Assembly: GCF_014490575.1 (NCBI RefSeq)
Contig: NZ_CP061033.1
Coordinates: 558,001-622,000, forward strand
Length of the DNA stretch: 64,000 nucleotides
Reading direction: 5' to 3'
Source of the DNA: Corynebacterium zhongnanshanii
GTDB lineage: Bacteria > Actinomycetota > Actinomycetes > Mycobacteriales > Mycobacteriaceae
Positions 23,826-31,604 of the stretch are shown here, in pieces. The translations under genes were made by a program, and so were the position numbers. The stretch's first letter is position 1, and each line of letters starts with the position of its first letter. The notes below the pieces were generated by a model. The model made no database searches. It saw nothing but the letters and a program-made list of their open reading frames with translations, and was not told where the DNA came from.

Positions 23826-26486
23826 TTACTGAGCACCGTCTGCCTGGATCGCTGCGCGAGCCCGCGCCACTCGGTCGCGGCCCTCCATCAGCGGGCGGCG
23901 CCATCCCGCGCCGGGCTCGGCCGACTCAATAAGTGACGCGATAGCGGCATCGGTGTGCTCCGAATGATCCCACGATGGGTAGATACCCTCTACGGTACGC
24001 AGAGCCATTTCCGGTGACAAACGATTCCACAGATCCACCACCGTGGTGGCAAACAGCGGACCATAAGGCTCCAACAATTCCTGATGCCCCACGTGCGTGA
24101 ATCCCGCGATCCGGTGACGTAACGCGAGGTTAGACATGCTCGGACCATTGGTGGTGATCTCTTGCCAGACCTCCTCCTTCGCACCAGGCGCAGCGCTGCG
24201 TGCCTGAAGAGCCAGCATTGCTCCGGTCGAGGACGTGTCCTGCGTGAGCTCGGCGTCGATTATCGATTCGACGCCCACCCCCGCGCCACTCAGGGCGATA
24301 ATGAATTGCCAACGCAGGTCCTGATCGACGTCGAGGCCCTCGATCGCCACCGTTCCCTCGAGGATTCCCTGAAGGCGCGTGATCGCCTCGTCATCGAGCA
24401 CGCACCCGGCGTAGGCACGGATGAAGGCAAGCTGAGCGGTGCCGGTGGTACGCTGCGCGCCTTCCCAGAACGCCTCGCGGGCACGGGACCAGCCAGTAGG
24501 CGCCCACGCCGGATCGGTGTAGTGGGAGAGCGCACTGCGCGCCTGCGCCAGGATCTGCTCCAGCACGGCCATCTCCGTTTCCGCGGCAGCCCCGCGGGCA
24601 ACAAGCTCCACGAAGTCACGCGCGCGCATCTGCGCATTGCGGGTCATCTGCCAGGTAGCGGACCACAACAGGGAACGAGCCATGGGATCCTCCACGCGGT
24701 CGATGTTGTCGATCGCGAAGGCGAGGGATTGCTCATCGAGGGCAATGAAGGCATAGGTGAGGTCGCGGTCGTTCACCAGGATCATGTCACCGGCCTCGGT
24801 GCCCACGAGCTCATCTACGTCCGTGCGGGAACCCGTGATGTCCAACTCCACGTCGCGGATCTTCACCACGGATGCAGATCCTGCCTCGGAGCCTGCGTCC
24901 GTGCGTGCATCCGTGTCAGCGTCCTTCAACGCGAAGATGCCCACGCCCACCCGGTGCGTGCGCGTTTCACCCGCGCCGGGTTCCGCGCCGCTTTGTGTGA
25001 TCGCGAAACGAGAGTAGCGGCCATCGGCGACGTCCACATCTGCTGCCAGCGTGTTGATGCCCGTGGTCTTCAGCCACTGCTGCGCCCAATCGCTTAAGTC
25101 ACGACCGGAGGCCTTTTCCAGCGCTGACAGCAAGTCATCGAACGTGGCGTTAGACCACGCGTGGTTCACAAAGTGGGAGCGGATTCCCGCCAGGAACTCC
25201 TCCAGTCCCACATAGGCCGCCAGCTGCTTGAGCACAGAGGCGCCCTTGGCGTAGGTAATGCCGTCAAAATTGGCGTCGACGGTCACGATGTCCGTGGCAT
25301 CGCTAAACACAGGATGGGTGGAGGATAGCTGGTCCTGGCCGTAAGCCCAGGCCTTCTCCTTATTCGCGAAGGTCACCCAGGCAGTGGTGAACTTCGTGGC
25401 CTCCGCTTGGCTCATCGCAGCAGACCACGTGGCAAAAGACTCATTGAGCCACAGGTCATCCCACCACTTCATGGTGACCAGGTCACCGAACCACATGTGT
25501 GCCAGCTCGTGCAGGATGGTATCGGCGCGGCGTTCGTACTGGTAATGGGAGGCTGCGGAGCGGAAAATGTATTCGTCCCGGATGGTCACGCAGCCCGCAT
25601 TCTCCATGGCGCCCATGTTGTATTCGGGGCAGAACACCTGGTCGTATTTGTAAAACGGATACGCCACACCAAAGTGCTCCGCATACCAATCGAAGCCCTG
25701 CTTGGTGATGGTGAACAGCTCGTCCGCATCAAGGTAAGGGGCTAGCGACTGCCGGCAGTACAGGCCCAAAGGAACCGTCAGCTCACCCGAGGTCTGCACG
25801 CCCGTCGCCCCGGCGGTCTCTGGGTATTCGCGGATGGTTCCGGTCCAGGAATCCGTCACGCTGAACCACGGCCCCACACAAAAAGCGATCAAGTACGTGG
25901 ACAGCGGGTAGTCCACCTCCGCGCGGTGAATATGAGAGTCTTCGTCCACGTGAGACGTCGTGATCTTGTTATTCGTCACCAGCGTCCAGGCCGGAGGGGT
26001 GTACACCTCCATTGAGTACGTGGCCTTGATATCTGGCTGATCGAAGCAGGCGAACACACGTTTAGCGTCCGCTGTTTCGAACTGCGTGTACATGTACACC
26101 TGGGCGTCGGCAGGATCTTGGAATCGGTGCAGTCCCTCGCCCGTGGAGGAATACACGGCATCGGCGTGGATGCGCAGGGTGTGATCACCGTCGGTCAGGC
26201 CAGCGATCTGGAGCCCCTGCTCCTCGTCGTAGCGTCCGTCGCGCATAGGCACGGCAGTCGAGGTAATGTCCGTTCCATCCAGCTCCACACTGTGCACCTG
26301 AGCTGCACGCAGATCCACAAAGGTATCGCCGGCGCCAGAAGTGAACGTGATCTCCGTGGTAGACGGGAATGTGGTGGTGTCTAGCGTTGCCCCATGGGTC
26401 AGATCCAGGGTGATGGCGTAATGCACATTGCTGATGAGTTGCGCGCGTGACGCGGCTTCGGTGCGGGTGAGATTCGTAGAAGTCAT
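23826..26486 (-). CDS. pepN: aminopeptidase N, M1 zinc metallopeptidase
   Basis: An 886-residue cytoplasmic aminopeptidase that removes N-terminal residues from peptides. GAMEN (292-296) binds the free N-terminus. The zinc motif HELAH (326-330) and the third ligand Glu349 in LNESF are intact. The C-terminal ERAP1-like domain fills the last 350 residues. Length is standard for actinobacterial PepN (Rv2467). A short acidic insert with Asp/Ala/Gly repeats (about residues 520-545) lies after the catalytic domain. The start ATG 26486 is divergent from the DsbA-like gene, 37 bases apart. Confidence 0.95.
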   Translation of the reverse strand: MTSTNLTRTEAASRAQLISNVHYAITLDLTHGATLDTTTFPSTTEITFTSGAGDTFVDLRAAQVHSVELDGTDITSTAVPMRDGRYDEEQGLQIAGLTDGDHTLRIHADAVYSSTGEGLHRFQDPADAQVYMYTQFETADAKRVFACFDQPDIKATYSMEVYTPPAWTLVTNNKITTSHVDEDSHIHRAEVDYPLSTYLIAFCVGPWFSVTDSWTGTIREYPETAGATGVQTSGELTVPLGLYCRQSLAPYLDADELFTITKQGFDWYAEHFGVAYPFYKYDQVFCPEYNMGAMENAGCVTIRDEYIFRSAASHYQYERRADTILHELAHMWFGDLVTMKWWDDLWLNESFATWSAAMSQAEATKFTTAWVTFANKEKAWAYGQDQLSSTHPVFSDATDIVTVDANFDGITYAKGASVLKQLAAYVGLEEFLAGIRSHFVNHAWSNATFDDLLSALEKASGRDLSDWAQQWLKTTGINTLAADVDVADGRYSRFAITQSGAEPGAGETRTHRVGVGIFALKDADTDARTDAGSEAGSASVVKIRDVELDITGSRTDVDELVGTEAGDMILVNDRDLTYAFIALDEQSLAFAIDNIDRVEDPMARSLLWSATWQMTRNAQMRARDFVELVARGAAAETEMAVLEQILAQARSALSHYTDPAWAPTGWSRAREAFWEGAQRTTGTAQLAFIRAYAGCVLDDEAITRLQGILEGTVAIEGLDVDQDLRWQFIIALSGAGVGVESIIDAELTQDTSSTGAMLALQARSAAPGAKEEVWQEITTNGPSMSNLALRHRIAGFTHVGHQELLEPYGPLFATTVVDLWNRLSPEMALRTVEGIYPSWDHSEHTDAAIASLIESAEPGAGWRRPLMEGRDRVARARAAIQADGAQ

Positions 26487-26523
26487 ACTGACAACCCTAC
26501 TGGTCTGCCGATACAGTGGGGCT

Positions 26524-27165
26524 ATGACTAATCAACAAGCAACCATGTACTTTGATGTGACCTGCCCTTTTGCGTGGGTGACCAGCCGCTGGCTCAAGGA
26601 AGTGGAGAAGGTGCGCGACGTGGACGTGACCTTCATTCCCATGAGCCTGTCAGTGCTCAACGATGGCCGTGATCTTGAGGAATCCTACATGCGGGCGATG
26701 GGTGCTGCCTGGGCTCCAGCGTTGGTGGCTGCTGCGATCTACACCGATTATCCCGATAAAATCGACGCCTACTACACGTCCATGGGAGAGCGCATCCACG
26801 ACGGCGGCAATGGGCACAAGCAGGACCCGCACGGCTACGACGAGATCATTGCCGAGGCGTTAGCTGAGGTGGGATTGCCGGCTGAGCTGATCGAGGTGGC
26901 ACATAAGCGCGAGGGTGACGACGGCAGCGTAGAGTCCACGTTGCGCACACTGCACGAGCAGGCCATCACGAAGGTGGGCAACGATGTGGGAACCCCAGTG
27001 GTGCAGCTGGGTGACGTTGCGTTCTTCGGCCCGGTGCTGACCCGCATTCCGAAGGGGGAGAAGGCCGGCACGATGTTCGACGCCGCCGTGGAGCTGGCAT
27101 CCTACGAGCATTTCTTTGAACTGAAGCGGTCGCGTACGGAAGACCCGCGCGCTGAGTTCGCGTAA
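26524..27165 (+). CDS. DsbA-family protein, mycothiol-dependent reductase type (Rv2466c-like)
   Basis: A 213-residue thioredoxin-fold protein of the DsbA/FrnE group, close by locus and by sequence to Rv2466c, a mycothiol-dependent nitroreductase in M. tuberculosis. Shared features include TSRWLKEVEKVRDVDV, MSLSVLN, ERIHDGGN, DVGTPVVQ, and AFFGPVLTRIP near the C-terminus. The active site reads Cys14-Pro-Phe-Ala17: the first Cys is present but the second is Ala, so a one-Cys mechanism with mycothiol is likely. ATG 26524 is divergent from pepN. The intergenic space is very short. Confidence 0.82.
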   Translation: MTNQQATMYFDVTCPFAWVTSRWLKEVEKVRDVDVTFIPMSLSVLNDGRDLEESYMRAMGAAWAPALVAAAIYTDYPDKIDAYYTSMGERIHDGGNGHKQDPHGYDEIIAEALAEVGLPAELIEVAHKREGDDGSVESTLRTLHEQAITKVGNDVGTPVVQLGDVAFFGPVLTRIPKGEKAGTMFDAAVELASYEHFFELKRSRTEDPRAEFA

Positions 27166-27175
27166 TGCTGTGGCA

Positions 27176-27256
27176 CGGCTGTGGTTGCGCAGCGCCGTGG
27201 TACGGCTGTGGTTGCGCAGCGCCGTGGTACGGCTGGGGTTTACGCAGCACCGTGAC
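27176..27256. repeat. 27-bp tandem repeat, three copies
   Basis: Copies at 27176-27202 and 27203-27229 are identical and start CGGCTGTGGTTGCGCAGCGC; the third at 27230-27256 is diverged. The array fills the gap between the DsbA-like gene and rpiB and reaches the rpiB promoter region. Confidence 0.9.
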
Positions 27257-27273
27257 CCGCTAGAATAGTGCTC

Positions 27274-27747
27274 ATGCGAATCTATCTAGGTGCCGACCAT
27301 GCCGGTTTTGACATGAAGAACGTGATCAAGGATCACTTGGCCTCTCAGGGCTTTGACGTTGTGGACTGTGGCGCGTTGGAATACGACGCGCAGGATGACT
27401 ACCCTGCCTACTGCATCGACGCCGCCCGCAAGGTCGTGGCCGATGAAGGATCTCTGGGTATCGTGCTCGGAGGCTCGGGTAACGGTGAGCAAATTGCCGC
27501 GAACAAGGTTCCCGGCGCACGCTGCGCACTCGCGTGGTCTGTGGAGACGGCCAAGCTGGCGCGTGAGCACAACAATGCGCAGCTGATCGGCCTGGGTGGT
27601 CGTATGCACTCCGAGGAAGAAGCTCTGGCTATCGTTGACGCCTTTGTCTCCCAGCCATGGAGCGAGGAGGAGCGCCATCAGCGCCGGATCGACATCCTGG
27701 CTGAGTATGAGCGCACCGGCGAGGCTCCAGAAGTCCCGAACGCGTAG
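27274..27747 (+). CDS. rpiB: ribose-5-phosphate isomerase B
   Basis: A 157-residue enzyme of the RpiB/LacAB family that interconverts ribose 5-phosphate and ribulose 5-phosphate. GADHAGFDMK at the start and GGSGNGEQIAANKV (residues 66-79) are diagnostic. The catalytic acid position is Glu72 in GNGE, as in M. tuberculosis RpiB, not the Cys of the E. coli enzyme. ATG 27274 (MRIYLG) is preferred. The locus matches Rv2465c, and a very strong hairpin follows. Confidence 0.94.
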   Translation: MRIYLGADHAGFDMKNVIKDHLASQGFDVVDCGALEYDAQDDYPAYCIDAARKVVADEGSLGIVLGGSGNGEQIAANKVPGARCALAWSVETAKLAREHNNAQLIGLGGRMHSEEEALAIVDAFVSQPWSEEERHQRRIDILAEYERTGEAPEVPNA

Positions 27748-27771
27748 AGTTCTGCGTTCTTTCCCAGTGAC

Positions 27772-27810
27772 GAGGTCCTGAGGCTGGCGTTGTGCCAGCC
27801 TCAGGACCTC
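27772..27810. terminator. long perfect hairpin after rpiB
   Basis: A 17-bp perfect stem (27772-27788 with 27794-27810, starting GAGGTCCTGAGG) and a five-base loop. No T-run follows on the plus strand; it sits between convergent rpiB and the minus-strand excisionase-like gene and may stop both. Confidence 0.75.
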
Positions 27811-27816
27811 AAGAGT

Positions 27817-28041
27817 TTACTTACGCCTATTCTGCTTCTGCTTGGGGCGCTTTTCGTGCCACTCCTTGACCTCGTCAGAGTCCCACAGGGTCAAACCGTG
27901 GAGCTTCGCTACTGGTTGAGGTGCACGACCGCGGCCGGCGTAACTGGTAAAGGTTCCCCGGGCGGTGCCGGAAAACTCGGCGCATTGAGCGGCGGTCCAG
28001 AGCTCAATGCCCTTATCTTTATCGATAATGATTGGATCCAT
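27817..28041 (-). CDS. small excisionase-like DNA-binding protein, copy 2
   Basis: A 74-residue basic protein similar to the 14.6-kb protein: it begins MDPIIIDKDKGIELWTAA, continues with a Thr-x-x-SYA-x-x-GR-x-P turn, and ends LWDSDEVKEWHEKRPKQ. ATG 28041 is chosen to align with the other copy (MRPIITDADTG); upstream in-frame ATG 28089 or GTG 28095 would add a divergent 16 to 18 residues. There is no clear ribosome site. Two 21-bp repeats lie just upstream and could be operators. It is isolated between rpiB and tRNA-Gly, so it may be a leftover of an element once integrated at the tRNA. Confidence 0.6.
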   Translation of the reverse strand: MDPIIIDKDKGIELWTAAQCAEFSGTARGTFTSYAGRGRAPQPVAKLHGLTLWDSDEVKEWHEKRPKQKQNRRK

Positions 28042-28098
28042 GATGTCGGTTATACGCGTCTCCGTTCGTGGAAGAAAGCTAAAACGCATGTTCACAGC

Positions 28099-28140
28099 GC
28101 ATTGTCAGGAAAATTCTAGGCATTGTCAGGAAAACCCTAG
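28099..28140 (-). repeat. 21-bp tandem repeat upstream of the excisionase-like gene
   Basis: Copies at 28099-28119 and 28120-28140 share GCATTGTCAGGAAAA and end CTAG, with two mismatches between them. The 21-bp period is two helical turns, so bound proteins would lie on one face of the DNA. Confidence 0.8.
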
Positions 28141-28294
28141 AGAACTTGAATCAGTTGGCCAAAACGGCGCTGCAACTGCTGATTTGCTTTGGGTGGGGGA
28201 TGATGGTGTACAGTATTCCACGTGGCACAGCCACTGCACCTCGTGCTCATCGCCGGGCCGGCATAGCGTGAAGTGTAGATGGATAGTGCACCGT

Positions 28295-28366
28295 GGGAAT
28301 GTCGTATAGTGGCTAATACCTCAGCCTTCCAAGCTGAAGACGCGGGTTCGATTCCCGTCATTCCCT
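28295..28366 (+). tRNA. tRNA-Gly (anticodon TCC)
   Basis: The acceptor arms GGGAATG and CATTCCC pair perfectly, discriminator T at 28366, CCA encoded at 28367-28369. The anticodon loop CTTCCAA gives TCC. An IS481-family element begins directly after the CCA, and its target duplication includes the last 15 bases of the tRNA end. Confidence 0.96.
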
Positions 28367-28369
28367 CCA

Positions 28370-29814
28370 TGTGATCAGTCGGGACATAGTTGACACTGTC
28401 AGTCGCGACATGGTTGACAGATACCGCTCTAGGGTTGGGACGTTGTTCTTTCCCTGGGGCGGTATTTGTTTTTAGTGCTGGGTGTTCTTGGGGAGTTTGG
28501 GTTGGTATTGGCGCTGGGTGTCTATGATGTGTTCGGCGATGAGTTCTCCTGTGGTGGCGTTGGTTGTGGTGGCTGTGTTGCCGGTGATGACGGTTAGTGT
28601 TGGGGTTCCTGCGTAGGATCGGCCGATTCCTAGGTAGCGTAGTTTTCCGGCGAAGCGTAGGGTGATGCGGCCTGATGTGTCGACTTTGTCGTGTCGAACT
28701 CGGTTGTCTTCGGTTACTAGTGGTTGTGGGCTGGCTTTGGGCAGGGCGTTGTATGCCTGGTGTGGGGTGTTTCGTCCTAGGGCGCGGTGAGGGCGGTCGT
28801 TGTTGTACCAGGTGCGGAATTCGTCGAGGAGTGCTTGCAGTTGCGGGAGTGTTTCTGCAGGCGGTCGGGCTTTGAGCCATTTTTTGAGTGTTTGGTGGAA
28901 GCGTTCAATTTTTCCTTGGGTTTGTGGGTGAGCTGGTCGACCATTTTTCTGTTTGATGGAGTGGGTTTCGAGGAATTTTTCGAAGCCTGTTTTCCCGCCT
29001 CTGGCGCCTGCTAGGCGTGCGGTGAAGATAAGTCCGTTGTCGGTGAGGGTGGATTGGGGAAGTCCGTAGGTGGCTGTGACTTCTTCGATGGCTGTGACGA
29101 CGGTGGGGCCGTGGACGCGGTAGAAGGCGGTGAGGTAGAGCAGGTAGCGGGAGTGGTCGTCGAGGAAGTCGAGGACTTCGATGGTGCGTCCGTCGCGTAG
29201 CCTGACGTAGGTGACGTCGGCTTGCCAGCATTCGTTGGGCAGTGTGGCTGCGAATCGGCGTAGTGAGGCTTTGGGGCGTTTATGGGGTTGGGGTGTGATG
29301 AGGTTTCGGGTGGTGAGGATTCGTCTGATGGTTGATTCTGCGGGGCTGCGGAGTCCGCGTTGTTGGAGTACCCAGGCTATGGATTCGGGTCCGTTGTCGG
29401 CGCCTTTACTGGTGAGTTCTTTGCGGATGGCGACGATCTCATCAGCGAGGGTGTCTGGGATTTTGGTGGGGGATGTTTTGGGTGCTTTTGATCGGGGTTG
29501 GACTGCGTCCGGGCCGCCGTGGTCGTAGCGGTCGAGCAGTGTGTAGATCCATTGGCGTGAGCGTTTGAATTTTTTGGCGGCTTGGCTGACTGTCATGTGT
29601 TGTTTGCGGATTGCTGTGACGATTGCCAGGTTGGGGTTGTTGTAGCTCATGGCTCATTATCGGTGAGTTGTGTCAACGATGTCTCGACTGAGCTGTCAAC
29701 TATCATGCCCGCCGGGTCAGGGGGCCAGGGTGTCAAGTATGTCCTGACTGATCTGTCAACTATCACTGAGAAAACCGCAGGAAGAATGTGTCAACTATGT
29801 CCTGACGGACAACA
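28370..29814 (-). mobile_element. complete IS481-family insertion sequence, 1445 bp
   Basis: Terminal inverted repeats of about 27 bp begin TGT(GA/TG)TC and share GGACATAGTTGACAC. The element is bounded by a perfect 15-bp direct repeat CCGTCATTCCCTCCA at 28355-28369 and 29815-29829. IS481 elements are known to give target duplications of this size range. Subterminal copies of the TTGACA(Y)ATGTC(NN)GAC motif occur twice at the left end and at least three times at the right. The target is the 3' end of tRNA-Gly; the duplication leaves the tRNA intact and moves its old terminator to the far side. Confidence 0.93.
28472..29650 (-). CDS. IS481-family DDE transposase
   Basis: A 392-residue intact transposase. 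The N-terminus has a helix-turn-helix (VSQAAKKFKRSRQWIYTLLDRY), then the rve integrase core: first Asp in CWQADVTYVRLRDG, second Asp in STLTDNGLIF, and the Glu in QTQGKIERFHQTLKKWL. The C-terminal part (about 320-392) resembles the extra domain of actinobacterial IS481 proteins. No frameshift or stop interrupts it, so the element could still be active. Confidence 0.94.
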   Translation of the reverse strand: MSYNNPNLAIVTAIRKQHMTVSQAAKKFKRSRQWIYTLLDRYDHGGPDAVQPRSKAPKTSPTKIPDTLADEIVAIRKELTSKGADNGPESIAWVLQQRGLRSPAESTIRRILTTRNLITPQPHKRPKASLRRFAATLPNECWQADVTYVRLRDGRTIEVLDFLDDHSRYLLYLTAFYRVHGPTVVTAIEEVTATYGLPQSTLTDNGLIFTARLAGARGGKTGFEKFLETHSIKQKNGRPAHPQTQGKIERFHQTLKKWLKARPPAETLPQLQALLDEFRTWYNNDRPHRALGRNTPHQAYNALPKASPQPLVTEDNRVRHDKVDTSGRITLRFAGKLRYLGIGRSYAGTPTLTVITGNTATTTNATTGELIAEHIIDTQRQYQPKLPKNTQH

Positions 29815-29833
29815 CCGTCATTCCCTCCAACCA

Positions 29834-29864
29834 GACCTCGGATGTAATCAGTTCGAGGTCTTTT
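29834..29864 (+). terminator. original tRNA-Gly terminator, displaced by the IS element
   Basis: GACCTCG (29834-29840) pairs with CGAGGTC (29854-29860), followed by TTTT. It begins five bases after the second copy of the tRNA 3' end, the position expected for the tRNA-Gly terminator before the insertion. Confidence 0.75.
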
Positions 29865-30104
29865 GCATTGCTGCTGCGTGATTAGGAGCTCGGGCAAAGC
29901 AATGGCCCCGGGGGTGTGCCGATGTTTCGCGGCATTGACCGTCCCGAGACCTATCCTCGTTGATTTTACTACGATTTCGCACTGAATCGCGCGAAGCGTG
30001 TGGTGTTATGCCGAATGCCGCTATTGGGCCAGTTGGATATTGATTGTCTGACGTGGGCCATTAAAGGCTACTGACCAGTGATTTTTAGTGTACCCTAATC
30101 CATT

Positions 30105-31199
30105 ATGGAGCAACGAGACACCACAGAATGGGTAGAAGGATTCCGCGAAGGCTACGGCACGGGATATTCCGATGGCTATCGCGCTGGGTTGGAGGCCGGG
30201 CGCACGCAGGCCTTTTACGACGCCAAGGCGGAACGTAAGCGAGCGAAGTACGAGTTGAAGGCGCAGCGACGCGAGCTCAAGGCACAGCGCTATGGCAAAC
30301 ATGCCGCCCACACGAAGGACAGTCACGGGTCGCATGCCGGAGCTGAACACGCTCCGTCGTCGCAGCCACGGAAAGGGCGGAAAGCTATAGAGGCCACGAT
30401 CACGGGCAAGGAGAGTGTCTCTCCCGCTATGGTTCGCATCCGGGCGAACGCCCCGGGACTGATCGGCCGAGAACTCACCAAGACCGATCACTACGTTAAG
30501 ATCCTCTTCGTTCCAGAAGGGGCGCCGTACTCCTGGCCGTTCGATCTCGCCCACATTAAGGACACGCAACCGAAGAAGTACCGTCCCGTAACCAGGACGT
30601 ACACGCTGCGCAGTGTGGATACCATCACCGGAGACATTGCCATCGATTTCGTTCTGCACGGCGATACGGGATTGGCAGGCCCGTGGGCCCGTGACGTGGA
30701 GGTTGGCGAGACATTCGCATTTGTAGGCCCCGGCGGTGGCTGGGCGCCTACGCCTCGCTACGACCACTTCGTGCTTGCGGGGGATGAGTCCGCCGCACCG
30801 GCCATTGCTGCGTCGTTGGAAAAGATCCCCTCCACGTCCACGGCAATCGCATTCTTTGAAATTGAGGAGCCGGGTCATGAGTTCGCAGTGCCCGAGGGGG
30901 ACAACATCACGGTGCGTTGGGTGTACCGACACGGTTCCATGCCGGGGCGTGCTTTGGCGGATGCGGTGCGCTCCTACGAGTGCCCTGAGGGTTCCGTGGG
31001 GTGGTTCGTCCATGGCGTGGCCGAGATGATTAAGGAGATCCGGCGGGAACTGTATGTGGGACGAGGGGTCTCCAAAAAGGATGCGTCGATTTCTGGATAC
31101 TGGCGTTTGCGCATGACGGAAGACCAATGGCAATCCAGCAAGCAAGAGTTTGTGGCAGAGATGGAAAGTGCCGAGCAGGCGGCGGCTCGTAAGAAGTGA
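30105..31199 (+). CDS. siderophore-interacting FAD-binding reductase
   Basis: A 364-residue cytoplasmic flavoprotein of the siderophore-interacting protein family, expected to reduce ferric siderophores with NAD(P)H and release iron. The FAD domain contains YRPVTRTYTLRS (R-x-Y-T/S flavin motif) and FVLHGDTGLAGPWA. The NAD(P)H domain contains HFVLAGDESAAPAIAASLE and VHGVAEMIKEIRREL. The first 95 residues are unusual: a G-Y repeat (EGFREGYGTGYSDGYRAG) and a Lys/Arg-rich helix precede the FAD domain. ATG 30105 has no strong ribosome site. An imperfect TTAG..CTAA palindrome lies just upstream but does not match the DtxR spacing. Confidence 0.88.
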   Translation: MEQRDTTEWVEGFREGYGTGYSDGYRAGLEAGRTQAFYDAKAERKRAKYELKAQRRELKAQRYGKHAAHTKDSHGSHAGAEHAPSSQPRKGRKAIEATITGKESVSPAMVRIRANAPGLIGRELTKTDHYVKILFVPEGAPYSWPFDLAHIKDTQPKKYRPVTRTYTLRSVDTITGDIAIDFVLHGDTGLAGPWARDVEVGETFAFVGPGGGWAPTPRYDHFVLAGDESAAPAIAASLEKIPSTSTAIAFFEIEEPGHEFAVPEGDNITVRWVYRHGSMPGRALADAVRSYECPEGSVGWFVHGVAEMIKEIRRELYVGRGVSKKDASISGYWRLRMTEDQWQSSKQEFVAEMESAEQAAARKK

Positions 31200-31298
31200 A
31201 GCAATGCGTGTCACTAGCCCAAAAACCGTGTTTTAACATGCGTTTTGTTTTTATGGCGAGTAGCACGTAAAGTAGCTCTCGCACCACAGAGTGCGGCT

Positions 31299-31372
31299 CG
31301 GGATGTGGCGCAGTTTGGTAGCGCATCCGCTTTGGGAGCGGAGGGTCGCAGGTTCAAATCCTGTCATCCCGA
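31299..31372 (+). tRNA. tRNA-Pro (anticodon TGG)
   Basis: The acceptor CGGGATG pairs with CATCCCG, discriminator A. The anticodon stem and loop TCCGCTTTGGGAGCGGA give TGG. Confidence 0.97.
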
Positions 31373-31380
31373 CACACACA

Positions 31381-31409
31381 ACCGGTAGGTCCCAGACCTA
31401 CCGGTTTTT
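31381..31409 (+). terminator. intrinsic terminator of tRNA-Pro
   Basis: A perfect 11-bp stem ACCGGTAGGTC / GACCTACCGGT with a three-base loop, followed by TTTT. Confidence 0.93.
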
Positions 31410-31604
31410 CATTTTCTCGCTCACTGCTTCGTCGGTGGGATGAGCAGGTCACGGCCCCTGCACTTAATGTGCTGGCGTGTGAACCCCACCCCGAAGAATG
31501 CGTACAGTGGGCGCCCTATAGAATCGACTACGACCAACGCCACTGGCGTGTGACACAGACAAGCGCGCATGGTGGCCCGACAATAGACACAGGAGTGTGC
31601 ATTC

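Noticed and set aside
27176-27256. CRISPR-like array
   Set aside because: Units are contiguous tandem copies with no spacers, and no cas genes are present.
28136-28880. 247-residue minus-strand frame over tRNA-Gly and the IS
   Set aside because: It runs through a tRNA gene and the IS end and is Arg/Pro/Thr low complexity.
30085-30104. DtxR box before the siderophore-interacting protein
   Set aside because: TTAGTGTACCCTAA has half-sites five bases too close for the 19-bp DtxR palindrome.
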